In this document: one piece after another, positions 1-7,026 of the stretch
How the letters are laid out: every line of letters begins with the position of its first letter
How positions within the stretch are numbered: position 1 is the first letter of the stretch
NCBI GenBank assembly: GCA_002281005.1
Contig: NCFD01000058.1
Span: 1 to 7,026 of the forward strand
Direction of reading: 5' to 3'
Source of the DNA: Acidocella sp. 35-58-6
GTDB lineage: Bacteria > Pseudomonadota > Alphaproteobacteria > Acetobacterales > Acetobacteraceae
Length of the DNA stretch: 7,026 nt
Translations under genes and position numbers: made by a program
The notes under the pieces: model-generated
What the model was told of the DNA's origin: nothing
Database searches by the model: none
What the model saw: only the letters and a program-made list of their open reading frames with translations

Positions 1-995
1 GGTGTGCGCCTGGCCAAGTCGCTCGATGAAGTGCGTGAAGCTGCCGCTGCCATGATCGGCCACACGCTGATCACCAAGCAGACCGGCCCGCTCGGCCGCC
101 TGGTTCGCCGCGTTTACGTAGAATCCGGCTGCGACATCAAGCGCGAGCTCTACCTCTCGCTGCTCATCGACCGTTCGGTCTCCGAAGTGGTCATCATCGC
201 CTCGGTTGAAGGTGGGATGGAAATTGAAGAAGTGGCCGAACACCACCCCGAGAAGATCCTGCGCGCCCCGGTTGACCCGGCCTCCGGCATCTCCGCCTTC
301 CACGCCCGCAAGCTGGCTTTTGGCCTCGGCTTAGAGGGTAAGCAAATTGCCACCTTCGGCAAGTTTGTGGACGCCATGTATAAGGCTTTCGTGGCCCTCG
401 ATTGCGCCACCATCGAGATCAATCCGCTGGTCGTGACCGGCGCCGGCGAAATTATCGCGCTCGATGCCAAAGTTTCCTTCGACGACAACGCCCTCTACCG
501 CCATGAAGCCATCGAGGCGCTGCGCGATGAAGGCGAGGAAGACCCGAAGGAACTTGAAGCCACCAAGCACAGCCTGAACTATGTGGCGCTCGACGGTTCG
601 ATCGGCTGCATGGTGAACGGCGCTGGCCTCGCCATGGCCACCATGGACATCATCAAATTATATGGCGCTGAGCCTGCAAACTTCCTCGATGTCGGCGGCG
701 GTGCCACAAAAGAACGGGTAACTGCCGCGTTCAAAATCATTCTGTCCGATCCGAATGTTGAAGGCATTCTGGTCAACATCTTCGGCGGCATCATGCGCTG
801 CGACGTGATCGCGGAAGGCGTCATCGCCGCTGCCCGCGAAGTTTCGCTCTCGGTGCCGCTGGTCGTTCGCCTTGAAGGCACCAACGTGCAGTTGGGCAAG
901 GACATCATGGCGAAGTCCGGCCTGCCGATTATTTCGGCCGACAACCTGGCTGACGCCGCTGAGAAAATCGTTAAAGCCGTGAAGGAAGCTGCGTA

Positions 996-996
<1 letters not shown>
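1..996 (+). CDS. sucC: Succinyl-CoA synthetase (ADP-forming) beta subunit, 5'-truncated
   Basis: This is the beta subunit of succinate-CoA ligase, the TCA enzyme that converts succinyl-CoA, Pi and NDP to succinate, CoA and NTP in the cytoplasm. The frame is open from base 1 (first codon GGT, then GTG), so the gene starts outside the window. The 331 visible residues begin at the region matching GGVKVVNS of E. coli SucC. About 55-70 N-terminal residues, including the first part of the ATP-grasp fold, are therefore missing. The GTG at base 4 is not a real start. Visible family motifs are EINPL (around 415-429, metal-binding region of the ATP-grasp domain), LNYVALDG, a Cys-Met-Val-Asn-Gly-Ala-Gly stretch, GGGATKERV (around 694-720) and NIFGGI (around 775-792). 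The last motif lies in the C-terminal ligase domain, which approaches the phosphohistidine of the alpha subunit. The stop codon shares one base with the sucD start, implying translational coupling. Nucleotide preference (ADP or GDP) cannot be read from this fragment. Confidence 0.97.
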
Positions 997-1871
<875 letters not shown>

Positions 1872-1881
1872 TAACCTTCGT

Positions 1882-1911
1882 CCCGTCATTCCCCTCAGCG
1901 GGAATGACGGG
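1882..1911. repeat. 12-bp perfect palindrome (REP-like hairpin) after sucD
   Basis: The left arm CCCGTCATTCCC (1882-1893) and the right arm GGGAATGACGGG (1900-1911) are perfect reverse complements around a 6-base loop (CTCAGC). It begins 10 bases after the first sucD stop codon. The core GTCATTCCC...GGGAATGAC resembles short dispersed palindromes known from intergenic regions of many proteobacteria, for example the ATTCCC/GGGAAT ends of neisserial dRS3 and similar rickettsial elements. Only one copy lies in this window, so its repeat status is inferred from resemblance. No T-run follows the right arm (CAAATTTAG). It is therefore a poor intrinsic terminator by itself, but it could protect the sucCD mRNA 3' end. 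Confidence 0.6.
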
Positions 1912-1937
1912 CAAATTTAGGGCACAAGACGACTCGC

Positions 1938-1984
1938 AACGGGCTTGCTGGGGTCACAGCAAGCCACCGTTTAAGTTTTTCTTT
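1938..1984 (+). terminator. Probable intrinsic terminator or attenuator between sucD and sucA
   Basis: The stem GGCTTGCTG (1942-1950) pairs with CAGCAAGCC (1957-1965) around the loop GGGTCA. The stem can be extended by AACGG (1938-1942) pairing with CCGTT (1967-1971) if two bases bulge. The extended hairpin is followed directly by TAAGTTTTTCTTT (1972-1984), a T-rich tail suited to Rho-independent termination. It lies about 70-110 bases after sucD and 130 bases before sucA. It could end or reduce the sucCD transcript, leaving sucAB with partly or wholly separate expression. The T-run is interrupted and termination has not been measured, so partial read-through is quite possible. Confidence 0.5.
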
Positions 1985-1994
1985 ACGTAGGGTT

Positions 1995-2108
1995 ATGCAT
2001 AAAAAACAACCCAGCCCTACCATGCGAGACCACGGCAAGAACGGCGGTGTGGCTTATGTAGCTCGCCGCCGTTTTGCTGTTCGGCGCGCCAAAATTTGTA
2101 GAGGATAG
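1995..2108 (+). CDS. Possible 37-codon upstream ORF (leader peptide) before sucA
   Basis: An ATG at 1995 opens 37 codons ending with TAG at 2106-2108, 7 bases before the sucA ATG and in a different frame. The predicted peptide is strongly basic (11 Lys/Arg) with an Arg-Arg-Arg run at residues 24-26 and no membrane segment. The ORF spans the whole GC-rich hairpin at 2035-2077, and its stop lies within the sucA ribosome binding region. Ribosomes translating it would melt that hairpin and could pass to sucA by coupling. Against it, the AGGG at 1989-1992 is only two bases from the ATG, which is a poor Shine-Dalgarno spacing. A second in-frame ATG at 2022 has no clear Shine-Dalgarno either. An open frame of this length in a 244-base spacer could arise by chance. 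I do not recognise the peptide. Confidence 0.2.
   Translation: MHKKQPSPTMRDHGKNGGVAYVARRRFAVRRAKICRG
2035..2077 (+). promoter_or_regulatory. GC-rich stem-loop in the sucA 5' leader
   Basis: AACGGCGG (2040-2047) pairs perfectly with CCGCCGTT (2066-2073). The stem extends outward through a G-U pair, an A-U pair and GC/GC pairs with one bulged A (2037), giving about 12 paired positions with an 18-base loop (2048-2065). Its base lies about 38 bases upstream of the sucA ATG. A short T-run (GTTTTGCTGTT) overlaps and follows the right arm. The structure could be a second attenuator, an mRNA-stability element or an RNA switch controlling sucA. RNA motifs upstream of sucA are known in Betaproteobacteria and Pseudomonas (the sucA and sucA-II motifs), but I cannot claim that this sequence matches them. 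Confidence 0.4.
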
Positions 2109-2115
2109 GTTCTAA

Positions 2116-4962
2116 ATGCCCGGCTTCGATGTGTTAGCGACTGCCATGAATGGGGCGAACGCCCAGTTTATCGCCCAGCTCTATGCCAAATGGATCTCTG
2201 CCCCCGACTCAGTGGACCCGGATTTTGCCAGCCTGTTCTCGGCTCTTAACGATGAAGCCAAATCGGTTCTGACCGATGCCATCGGAGCTTCCTGGGCCCC
2301 GCGGCCACTGGAATTTGAAAGCGAGGCAGCGCCCGCCACCAAACCCGCCAAGCCACCCACCGCCGATACCCGCGCTGCAACGCTGGATTCCATCCGCGCC
2401 CTGATGCTGATCCGCGTGTACCGCGTGCGCGGCCATCTCGAAGCCCAGCTCGACCCGCTGGGCCTGAAGCAGCCGCATTATTATTCCGAGCTTGACCCCA
2501 AAACCTATGGCTTCGGGGAAGACGACATGGACCGCCCTATCTTCATCGACGGCGTGCTTGGGTTTGAAACCGCCACCATGCGCGAAATTCTCGCGACCGT
2601 GCGGGCCTCTTATTGCGGGCCGATCGGCGTGGAATTCATGCATATCCAGGACCCGGCGCAAAAGTCCTGGATTCAACGCCGCATCGAAGGTGCGCCCTGG
2701 AGCACAGCCTTCAATAAGGACGAGAAAGCCAAAATCCTGCGCCAGCTTACCGAGGCTGACAGTTTCGAGACCTTCTGCCAGCGCCGCTATGTGGGCACCA
2801 AGCGCTTTGGCCTTGAGGGGGGTGAAAGCACCATCCCGGCCCTGCACGGCATCATCGAGACCGCTGCCAACCATGGCGTAAAGGAAATCGCCATCGGGAT
2901 GCCGCACCGTGGCCGTTTGAACACCCTGGTTAACATCGTACAAAAGCCGCTCACCGCTTTGTTCAGCGAATTTGGTGGCGAAAGCGCTAAGCCGAACGAC
3001 GTGCAAGGCTCCGGCGATGTGAAATACCATCTCGGCACCTCTACCGACATCACGATCAACGGCAACCAGGTGCATCTTTCATTGCAGCCCAACCCGTCGC
3101 ACCTCGAAGCGGTGGACCCGGTGGTGGTCGGCAAAATCCGCGCCCGTCTGGACATGGTGGGCGACAAATCCCGCAAATCCGCGATGGCCATTGTAATGCA
3201 CGGCGACGCTGCCTTCGCTGGCCAGGGACTGGTTTACGAGACCTTGGCGATGAGCCAGCTCATCGGCTATCGCACCGGCGGCTCGATCCACTTGGTGGTC
3301 AATAACCAGATCGGCTTCACCACCGTCCCGGCCCACGCCTTCTCAGGCCTGTATTGCACCGATGTCGCGAAGGCTGTGCAATCCCCCATTTTGCATGTGA
3401 ACGGTGACGACCCGGAGGCCGTGGTGTTCGCAGCTCACCTCGCCACCGAATTCCGGATGGAATTTGCCGTCGACGTGGTGATCGACCTGGTCTGCTACCG
3501 CCGCCATGGCCACAATGAGAACGACGAACCCGCATTCACCCAGCCGGTGATGTACAAGGCCATTAAAGCGCTGCCCACCACCCAGGCACTGTATGCCAAA
3601 CGCCTGATTGCCGAGGGCAGCGTGACCGAGGCTCAGGTGAAGGATATCACCGACACCTATAACCAAAAACTCGAAGACGCTTACAAAGGCGCGCAATCCT
3701 ACAAGCCAAACAAGGCCGACTGGCTGGAAGGCCATTGGGCTGGCTTGAACCAGGCCGCTGATGAGGATGAACAAACCGAAGAGGCCACCGCCGCGCCCCT
3801 GGAGCAACTGAAGGAAGTTGGTGCGGCACTAGCCCGCCCGCCGGAAAACTTTGACCTGAACCCGAAAATCCTGCGCCAGCTTGAAGCCAAACAAGCCATG
3901 TTCGACACTGGCGAAGGCATCGACTGGGCCACCGGCGAAGCGCTGGCGTTTGGCACGCTGATGCTGGATGGCCACCGCGTCCGCCTCTCGGGTGAGGATT
4001 GCCAGCGCGGCACCTTCAGCCATCGCCATGCCGTGCTGATCGACCAGACCAACCAGAATGAATATACCCCCCTCAACAACATCAAACCGGGCCAGCCGAA
4101 CATCGAGATTTTCAACTCGCTGCTCTCGGAAGCCGGCGTGCTGGGCTTTGAATATGGCTATGCGCTGGCCGACCCCAGCGTACTGGTGTTGTGGGAAGCG
4201 CAGTTTGGTGATTTCGCCAACGGCGCACAGGTGATCATCGACCAGTTCATCGCCAGCGGCGAAACCAAATGGCTGCGCATGTGCGGCCTGACCATGCTGC
4301 TGCCGCACGGCAATGAAGGCCAAGGCCCTGAGCATTCCTCGGCCCGGCTGGAGCGCTATTTGCAGCTTTGCGCCGAGCGCAACATGAGCGTGTGCAACCT
4401 CACCACGCCTGCCAACTATTACCACGCGCTGCGCCGCCAGTTGAAGCGCAATTTCCGCAAGCCGCTGATTGTGATGACGCCGAAATCTCTGCTGCGCCAC
4501 AAGCTGGCGGTTTCATCCTTGCATGAATTCACCAACGGCTCCGGCTTCAAATTCGTCATCCCCGAAACCGATGATTTAGTGGCCCCGGACAAAGTGAAGC
4601 GCGTGGTGCTGTGCACCGGCAAGGTGTATTATGACCTGCTTACCGAGCGTCGCGAGCGTGGCATCAAGGATGTCGCCATCGTGCGGATGGAACAGCTTTA
4701 TCCATTCCCCGCCAAATCCCTGAAAGCCGCCATCGAGGCCTATAAAAACGCCGATGTGGTGTGGTGCCAGGAAGAGCCCGAAAACAATGGCGCCTGGACC
4801 TTCCTGGACCGGCGGATTGAGGGCGTGCTGGTGTGCCTGGATAATGCCGCCAAGCGCCCGCGCTTTGTGGGCCGCGCCGCCGCTGCCAGCCCCGCCACCG
4901 GCCTTGCCAAAGTTCATACCGCTGAACAGGCTGCTCTGGTGAATGAGGCGTTGTCGGTGTAA
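2116..4962 (+). CDS. sucA: 2-oxoglutarate dehydrogenase E1 component
   Basis: E1o is the thiamine-diphosphate enzyme that decarboxylates 2-oxoglutarate and transfers the succinyl group to the lipoyl arm of SucB. The 948 residues are close to the family length (E. coli 933). The N-terminal segment (about residues 13-40, ending in SVDPDFASLF) is the usual short E1o tail. The dehydrogenase domain (about 210-530) contains MPHRGRLN (262-269, His264), KYHLG (303-307) and the ThDP/Mg signature, which starts with GDAAF at 363-367 and ends with NNQ at 396-398. The transketolase pyrimidine-binding domain (about 600-790) has QFGDFANGAQ (696-705) and EGQGPEHSSARL with His740. The C-terminal domain includes PKSLLRH (789-795) and CQEEPENNGAW. 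An in-frame TAA directly before the ATG (2113-2115) rules out a longer start. GAGG at 2101-2104, or AGG at 2107-2109, serves as the ribosome site. It lies 84 bases ahead of sucB. No key residue appears to be missing. Confidence 0.98.
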   Translation: MPGFDVLATAMNGANAQFIAQLYAKWISAPDSVDPDFASLFSALNDEAKSVLTDAIGASWAPRPLEFESEAAPATKPAKPPTADTRAATLDSIRALMLIRVYRVRGHLEAQLDPLGLKQPHYYSELDPKTYGFGEDDMDRPIFIDGVLGFETATMREILATVRASYCGPIGVEFMHIQDPAQKSWIQRRIEGAPWSTAFNKDEKAKILRQLTEADSFETFCQRRYVGTKRFGLEGGESTIPALHGIIETAANHGVKEIAIGMPHRGRLNTLVNIVQKPLTALFSEFGGESAKPNDVQGSGDVKYHLGTSTDITINGNQVHLSLQPNPSHLEAVDPVVVGKIRARLDMVGDKSRKSAMAIVMHGDAAFAGQGLVYETLAMSQLIGYRTGGSIHLVVNNQIGFTTVPAHAFSGLYCTDVAKAVQSPILHVNGDDPEAVVFAAHLATEFRMEFAVDVVIDLVCYRRHGHNENDEPAFTQPVMYKAIKALPTTQALYAKRLIAEGSVTEAQVKDITDTYNQKLEDAYKGAQSYKPNKADWLEGHWAGLNQAADEDEQTEEATAAPLEQLKEVGAALARPPENFDLNPKILRQLEAKQAMFDTGEGIDWATGEALAFGTLMLDGHRVRLSGEDCQRGTFSHRHAVLIDQTNQNEYTPLNNIKPGQPNIEIFNSLLSEAGVLGFEYGYALADPSVLVLWEAQFGDFANGAQVIIDQFIASGETKWLRMCGLTMLLPHGNEGQGPEHSSARLERYLQLCAERNMSVCNLTTPANYYHALRRQLKRNFRKPLIVMTPKSLLRHKLAVSSLHEFTNGSGFKFVIPETDDLVAPDKVKRVVLCTGKVYYDLLTERRERGIKDVAIVRMEQLYPFPAKSLKAAIEAYKNADVVWCQEEPENNGAWTFLDRRIEGVLVCLDNAAKRPRFVGRAAAASPATGLAKVHTAEQAALVNEALSV

Positions 4963-5034
4963 CCCCTACCCCGTCAAGGCCGCGCGAGTGGTCTTTCACG
5001 GTATTCCAACACGACTGAAGTTAGACCATTGCTT

Positions 5035-5040
5035 AAGGAG
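5035..5040 (+). promoter_or_regulatory. Strong ribosome binding site of sucB
   Basis: AAGGAG lies 6 bases before the ATG at 5047. It decides the sucB start. A TTG at 5029 is in frame and would add six residues, but it lies upstream of this site and has no Shine-Dalgarno of its own. Confidence 0.85.
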
Positions 5041-5046
5041 CACCCC

Positions 5047-6267
5047 ATGGCCGCCGATATTACCGTTCCGACGCTTGGCGAAAGTGTCACCACTGCCACC
5101 ATCGCCCGCTGGATGAAAAAGGTCGGCGACAATGTGGCCGCCGATGAACCGCTGGTAGAGTTGGAAACCGACAAAGTAACCGTGGAAATCAACGCCCCGG
5201 AAGCTGGTGTCATTTCGGAAATCATCATGCCGGAAGGTAGCGAAGTTGAAATTGGCGCGGTGCTGGGCCGTATCGGTGGTGCCGGTGCGGCAACCGCTGC
5301 GGCGCCGGTGGCCGCCAAGCCTGCCACGGTCGCCTCACCTGGCGTCCATGCCCAGCAAAGTGCGCCCGGGCCGGTGGCGCGCCCTGGTGTTGCCCCACTG
5401 CCGGCCGCAGCCAAATTGATGGAAGAACAAAAAATTGCCCCCGCCGACATCGGCACCGGCACCGCCAAGGATGGCCGTATCTCGAAGGGCGATGTACTAG
5501 CCTTTGTGAACAAGCCCACGCCAGCCGCCGTGCCCGCCGCCGCCAAGGCCCCCCGCGCCACCGAGGCGCGCGAAGAGCGCGTGAAAATGACGCGGCTGCG
5601 CAAAACCATCGCCTCGCGCCTCAAGGAAGCCCAGAATACCGCTGCCATGCTCACCACCTTCAATGAAGTGGACATGAGCGCGATTATGGGCTTACGCGCC
5701 GAATATAAAGACGCCTTCGAGAAAAAGCATAAAGGCGTGCGCCTGGGCTTCAATGGCTTCTTTGTGAAAGCCGTATGTGCTGCTTTGGCTGAATTCCCTG
5801 CAGTAAATGCCGAGATTGACGGTGACGATATTGTTTACAAAAACTTCGTCCACATGGGTATCGCTGTCGGCGGCGCCAACGGTCTGGTGGTCCCGGTGAT
5901 CCGCGATGCCGACCAGATGAGCATCGCCCAAATCGAAGCCGCTATCGCAGGCTTTGCCAAAGCCGCCAAGGAAGGCACGCTGAAACTGGAACAACTCTCC
6001 GGCGGCACCTTCTCGATCACCAACGGCGGCGTGTACGGCTCCTTGATGAGCACACCCATTTTGAACCCGCCGCAATCTGCCATTTTGGGCATGCATAAAA
6101 TCCAGGACCGCCCGGTCGCCATTGCCGGCAAAGTGGAAATCCGCCCGATGATGTACCTGGCCGTCTCCTACGACCACCGCATCATCGACGGCCGCGAGGC
6201 CGTCTCGTTCCTGGTGCGCGTGAAGGAAAGCCTGGAAGACCCCCGCCGGCTGCTGCTGGCGATTTAA
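5047..6267 (+). CDS. sucB: 2-oxoglutarate dehydrogenase E2 component (dihydrolipoyllysine succinyltransferase)
   Basis: E2o forms the core of the 2-oxoglutarate dehydrogenase complex and transfers the succinyl group from its lipoyl arm to CoA. From the ATG at 5047 the protein has 406 residues, matching E. coli SucB in size. Domains in order are one lipoyl domain (about 1-77) with the modified lysine in ETDKVTVEI (Lys43), an Ala/Pro-rich flexible linker (about 78-115), a peripheral-subunit-binding domain (about 117-154, with [12 protein letters not shown]), a second Ala/Pro linker, and the acyltransferase domain (about 175-406). The last domain has GTFSITNGG (320-328) and the catalytic YDHRIIDGR (375-383, His377 and Asp381). 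The stretch [18 protein letters not shown] is typical of succinyltransferases rather than pyruvate dehydrogenase E2. The gene follows sucA by 84 bases and is probably co-transcribed with it. No lpd (E3) gene follows, although many alphaproteobacteria have one there. Confidence 0.98.
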   Translation: MAADITVPTLGESVTTATIARWMKKVGDNVAADEPLVELETDKVTVEINAPEAGVISEIIMPEGSEVEIGAVLGRIGGAGAATAAAPVAAKPATVASPGVHAQQSAPGPVARPGVAPLPAAAKLMEEQKIAPADIGTGTAKDGRISKGDVLAFVNKPTPAAVPAAAKAPRATEAREERVKMTRLRKTIASRLKEAQNTAAMLTTFNEVDMSAIMGLRAEYKDAFEKKHKGVRLGFNGFFVKAVCAALAEFPAVNAEIDGDDIVYKNFVHMGIAVGGANGLVVPVIRDADQMSIAQIEAAIAGFAKAAKEGTLKLEQLSGGTFSITNGGVYGSLMSTPILNPPQSAILGMHKIQDRPVAIAGKVEIRPMMYLAVSYDHRIIDGREAVSFLVRVKESLEDPRRLLLAI

Positions 6268-6277
6268 GATGTTGATG

Positions 6278-6320
6278 CGGGCGTGATCATTTTTGAAACG
6301 ATCACGCCCGATAGATTATT
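6278..6320 (+). terminator. Stem-loop terminator after sucB, in a convergent gap
   Basis: CGGGCGTGATC (6278-6288) pairs perfectly with GATCACGCCCG (6300-6310), an 11-bp stem with an 11-base loop (ATTTTTGAAAC) whose ends can pair further. The following ATAGATTATTT (6311-6321) is T-rich but has no unbroken T-run. The stem-loop sits 10 bases after the sucB stop and 19 bases from the stop of the convergent minus-strand gene. It most likely ends the suc transcript. On the minus strand the stem is followed by GCATCAACATC, with no T-run, so termination of the opposing gene here is less certain. Confidence 0.65.
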
Positions 6321-6329
6321 TGGGAGATA

Positions 6330-7026
6330 TTAGTTTACGAAAAACTTTATCGCCATCCAGCCAGGCAAAACAAGCAAGGTTGTGAAAGCCGCGAAAATTG
6401 GAAACATCAGAGCTAAACGGCGTATTTGGTCAGCGCCCATAAATCTCAGACGTGGCAGTGCCAATCCGAAAATTGGCAAGATAGGCAAAAGGTACCGTCC
6501 CTGCGGACCTTCAATGTGAGCCATTCCAACATTTGTCCACGTCAAGTATTCTGACAACCATATTAGCAAAACTGTTCCGATAATAACGCCAATGAGCATC
6601 AGTGTATCGTGCCATTGCGGCCCGATTGGGGTATCTACAAGTATATCTGCGACCACGGCGCCACCGATCGCCAGCAACCACAGTGAATATAGAAAGTTTG
6701 GTAATGGGATTCTAAGCCAGTCAAGAATCCCGATTGCCGACGTAACAAAATTATTTCGATAAACATCGTTGGTAAAATCATTCGATACCATCGATAAAAA
6801 TTTGATCGGGTGGGCAATTATAACGTGCAATTGCAACATGACATTCGTCGCATATAGTGTGATATCTGAATTATCCGGCCAAAGCGGACCAGGATGATAA
6901 GCGGGTCTGGGCTCTGGTGCGGAGACAAACCATATCGCGTACAAAAACCATGCTATCGCTGGCAAAATGATTAATAACATTTCTCGAAATCGACGGAACA
7001 TCATTCGACGTTCCATTATCCAAGCC
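6330..7026 (-). CDS. DUF2142-family multi-pass membrane protein, C-terminal part (gene cut by window edge)
   Basis: The minus-strand frame is open to the right edge. Codons for Ala-Trp-Ile precede the ATG at 7014-7016, so that ATG is probably internal and the 5' part lies beyond the window. Counting from that ATG, 228 residues are visible. There are about five hydrophobic segments (about residues 12-32, 105-126, 137-156, 175-188 and 201-219) separated by short loops. EGPQGRYLLP (169-178), which follows a hydrophobic helix ending in LTWTNVG, and GILDWLRIPLPN (96-107) closely fit the conserved GVQGRYFLP-like and GWLDTPLP-like signatures that I associate with DUF2142 (predicted membrane proteins, COG4713). 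Family members are usually some 400-500 residues long, consistent with roughly half being visible. Their biochemical role is not established; they often occur near cell-surface polysaccharide genes and resemble GT-C-type glycosyltransferases in topology, so a cell-envelope role is only inference. Base composition is clearly more AT-rich than in the suc genes. Confidence 0.8.
   Translation of the reverse strand, partial: AWIMERRMMFRRFREMLLIILPAIAWFLYAIWFVSAPEPRPAYHPGPLWPDNSDITLYATNVMLQLHVIIAHPIKFLSMVSNDFTNDVYRNNFVTSAIGILDWLRIPLPNFLYSLWLLAIGGAVVADILVDTPIGPQWHDTLMLIGVIIGTVLLIWLSEYLTWTNVGMAHIEGPQGRYLLPILPIFGLALPRLRFMGADQIRRLALMFPIFAAFTTLLVLPGWMAIKFFVN

Noticed and set aside
4..6. GTG at base 4 as a sucC start
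   Set aside because: The frame is open to base 1 and the protein would lack the first part of the ATP-grasp fold; the real start lies left of the window.
1970..1999. Possible sigma70-type promoter for sucA (TTTAAG, 18-base spacer, TATGCA)
   Set aside because: Both boxes match the consensus poorly and overlap the terminator's T-rich tail, so they cannot be told from general AT richness.
2048..2066. TGTAGCTC-like stretch in the sucA leader, resembling a tRNA D-arm
   Set aside because: No acceptor, anticodon or T-arm pairing can be built around it.
2083..2090. GGCGCGCC 8-base palindrome before sucA
   Set aside because: Such short GC palindromes are common in GC-rich DNA, and nothing nearby suggests an operator.
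2209..3075. 288-codon open frame on the minus strand inside sucA
   Set aside because: It lies fully opposite a well-conserved sucA. Long antisense frames are expected from GC-rich third positions, and the translation has no recognisable motifs.
3829..4500. 223-codon open frame on the minus strand inside sucA
   Set aside because: It is an antisense shadow of the transketolase domain with no credible start context or motif.
4989..5028. Hairpin TGGTCT/AGACCA in the sucA-sucB spacer
   Set aside because: The stem is only six pairs (plus AAC/GTT with a large bulge), has no T-tail and is short enough to be chance. It might slightly affect sucB initiation, but I cannot support it.
5029..5049. In-frame TTG start for sucB six codons upstream of the ATG
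   Set aside because: AAGGAG lies between the two and is correctly spaced only for the ATG. The protein from the ATG ([13 protein letters not shown]) has the normal E2o N-terminus.
4974..5753. 259-codon open frame on the minus strand across the 5' half of sucB
   Set aside because: Its Ala/Ser/Thr-rich, low-complexity translation is the reverse reading of the Ala/Pro linkers of SucB; it is a shadow.

Overview
The window looks like the chromosome of an alphaproteobacterium; the order within the class cannot be settled from sequence alone. The evidence is the TCA-cycle order sucC-sucD-sucA-sucB, all on the plus strand, which is typical of that class (enteric bacteria have sucABCD). The protein motifs and a moderately GC-rich, GC3-biased coding style (36 of 60 bases G+C in the sample 4141-4200) agree.

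Layout. At 1-996 is the 3' part of sucC, cut by the left window edge. It overlaps sucD (996-1871) by one base in a TAATG junction. A 244-base leader follows (1872-2115). It holds a perfect 12-bp palindrome of the GTCATTCCC/GGGAATGAC type, a hairpin with a T-rich tail that looks like an intrinsic terminator, a second GC-rich hairpin, and a possible 37-codon upstream ORF ending 7 bases before sucA. Next come sucA (2116-4962), an 84-base spacer, and sucB (5047-6267, with a clear AAGGAG ribosome binding site). An 11-bp stem-loop follows sucB. A minus-strand gene runs towards it and leaves the window on the right; it encodes the C-terminal part of a DUF2142-type multi-pass membrane protein. That last gene is clearly more AT-rich than the suc block (23 of 60 bases G+C in the sample 6781-6840).

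How the genes work together. SucA (E1o) and SucB (E2o), with a lipoamide dehydrogenase (E3) that is not in this window, convert 2-oxoglutarate, CoA and NAD+ to succinyl-CoA, CO2 and NADH. SucC and SucD then convert succinyl-CoA to succinate while making a nucleoside triphosphate. These are two consecutive TCA-cycle steps. The DUF2142 gene has no evident functional link to them and marks the end of the suc operon.

Most of the window is ordinary core metabolism. The parts worth a second look are the structured sucD-sucA leader with its small ORF, the dispersed-repeat-like palindrome, and the compositional switch after sucB. I see no convincing novel system.
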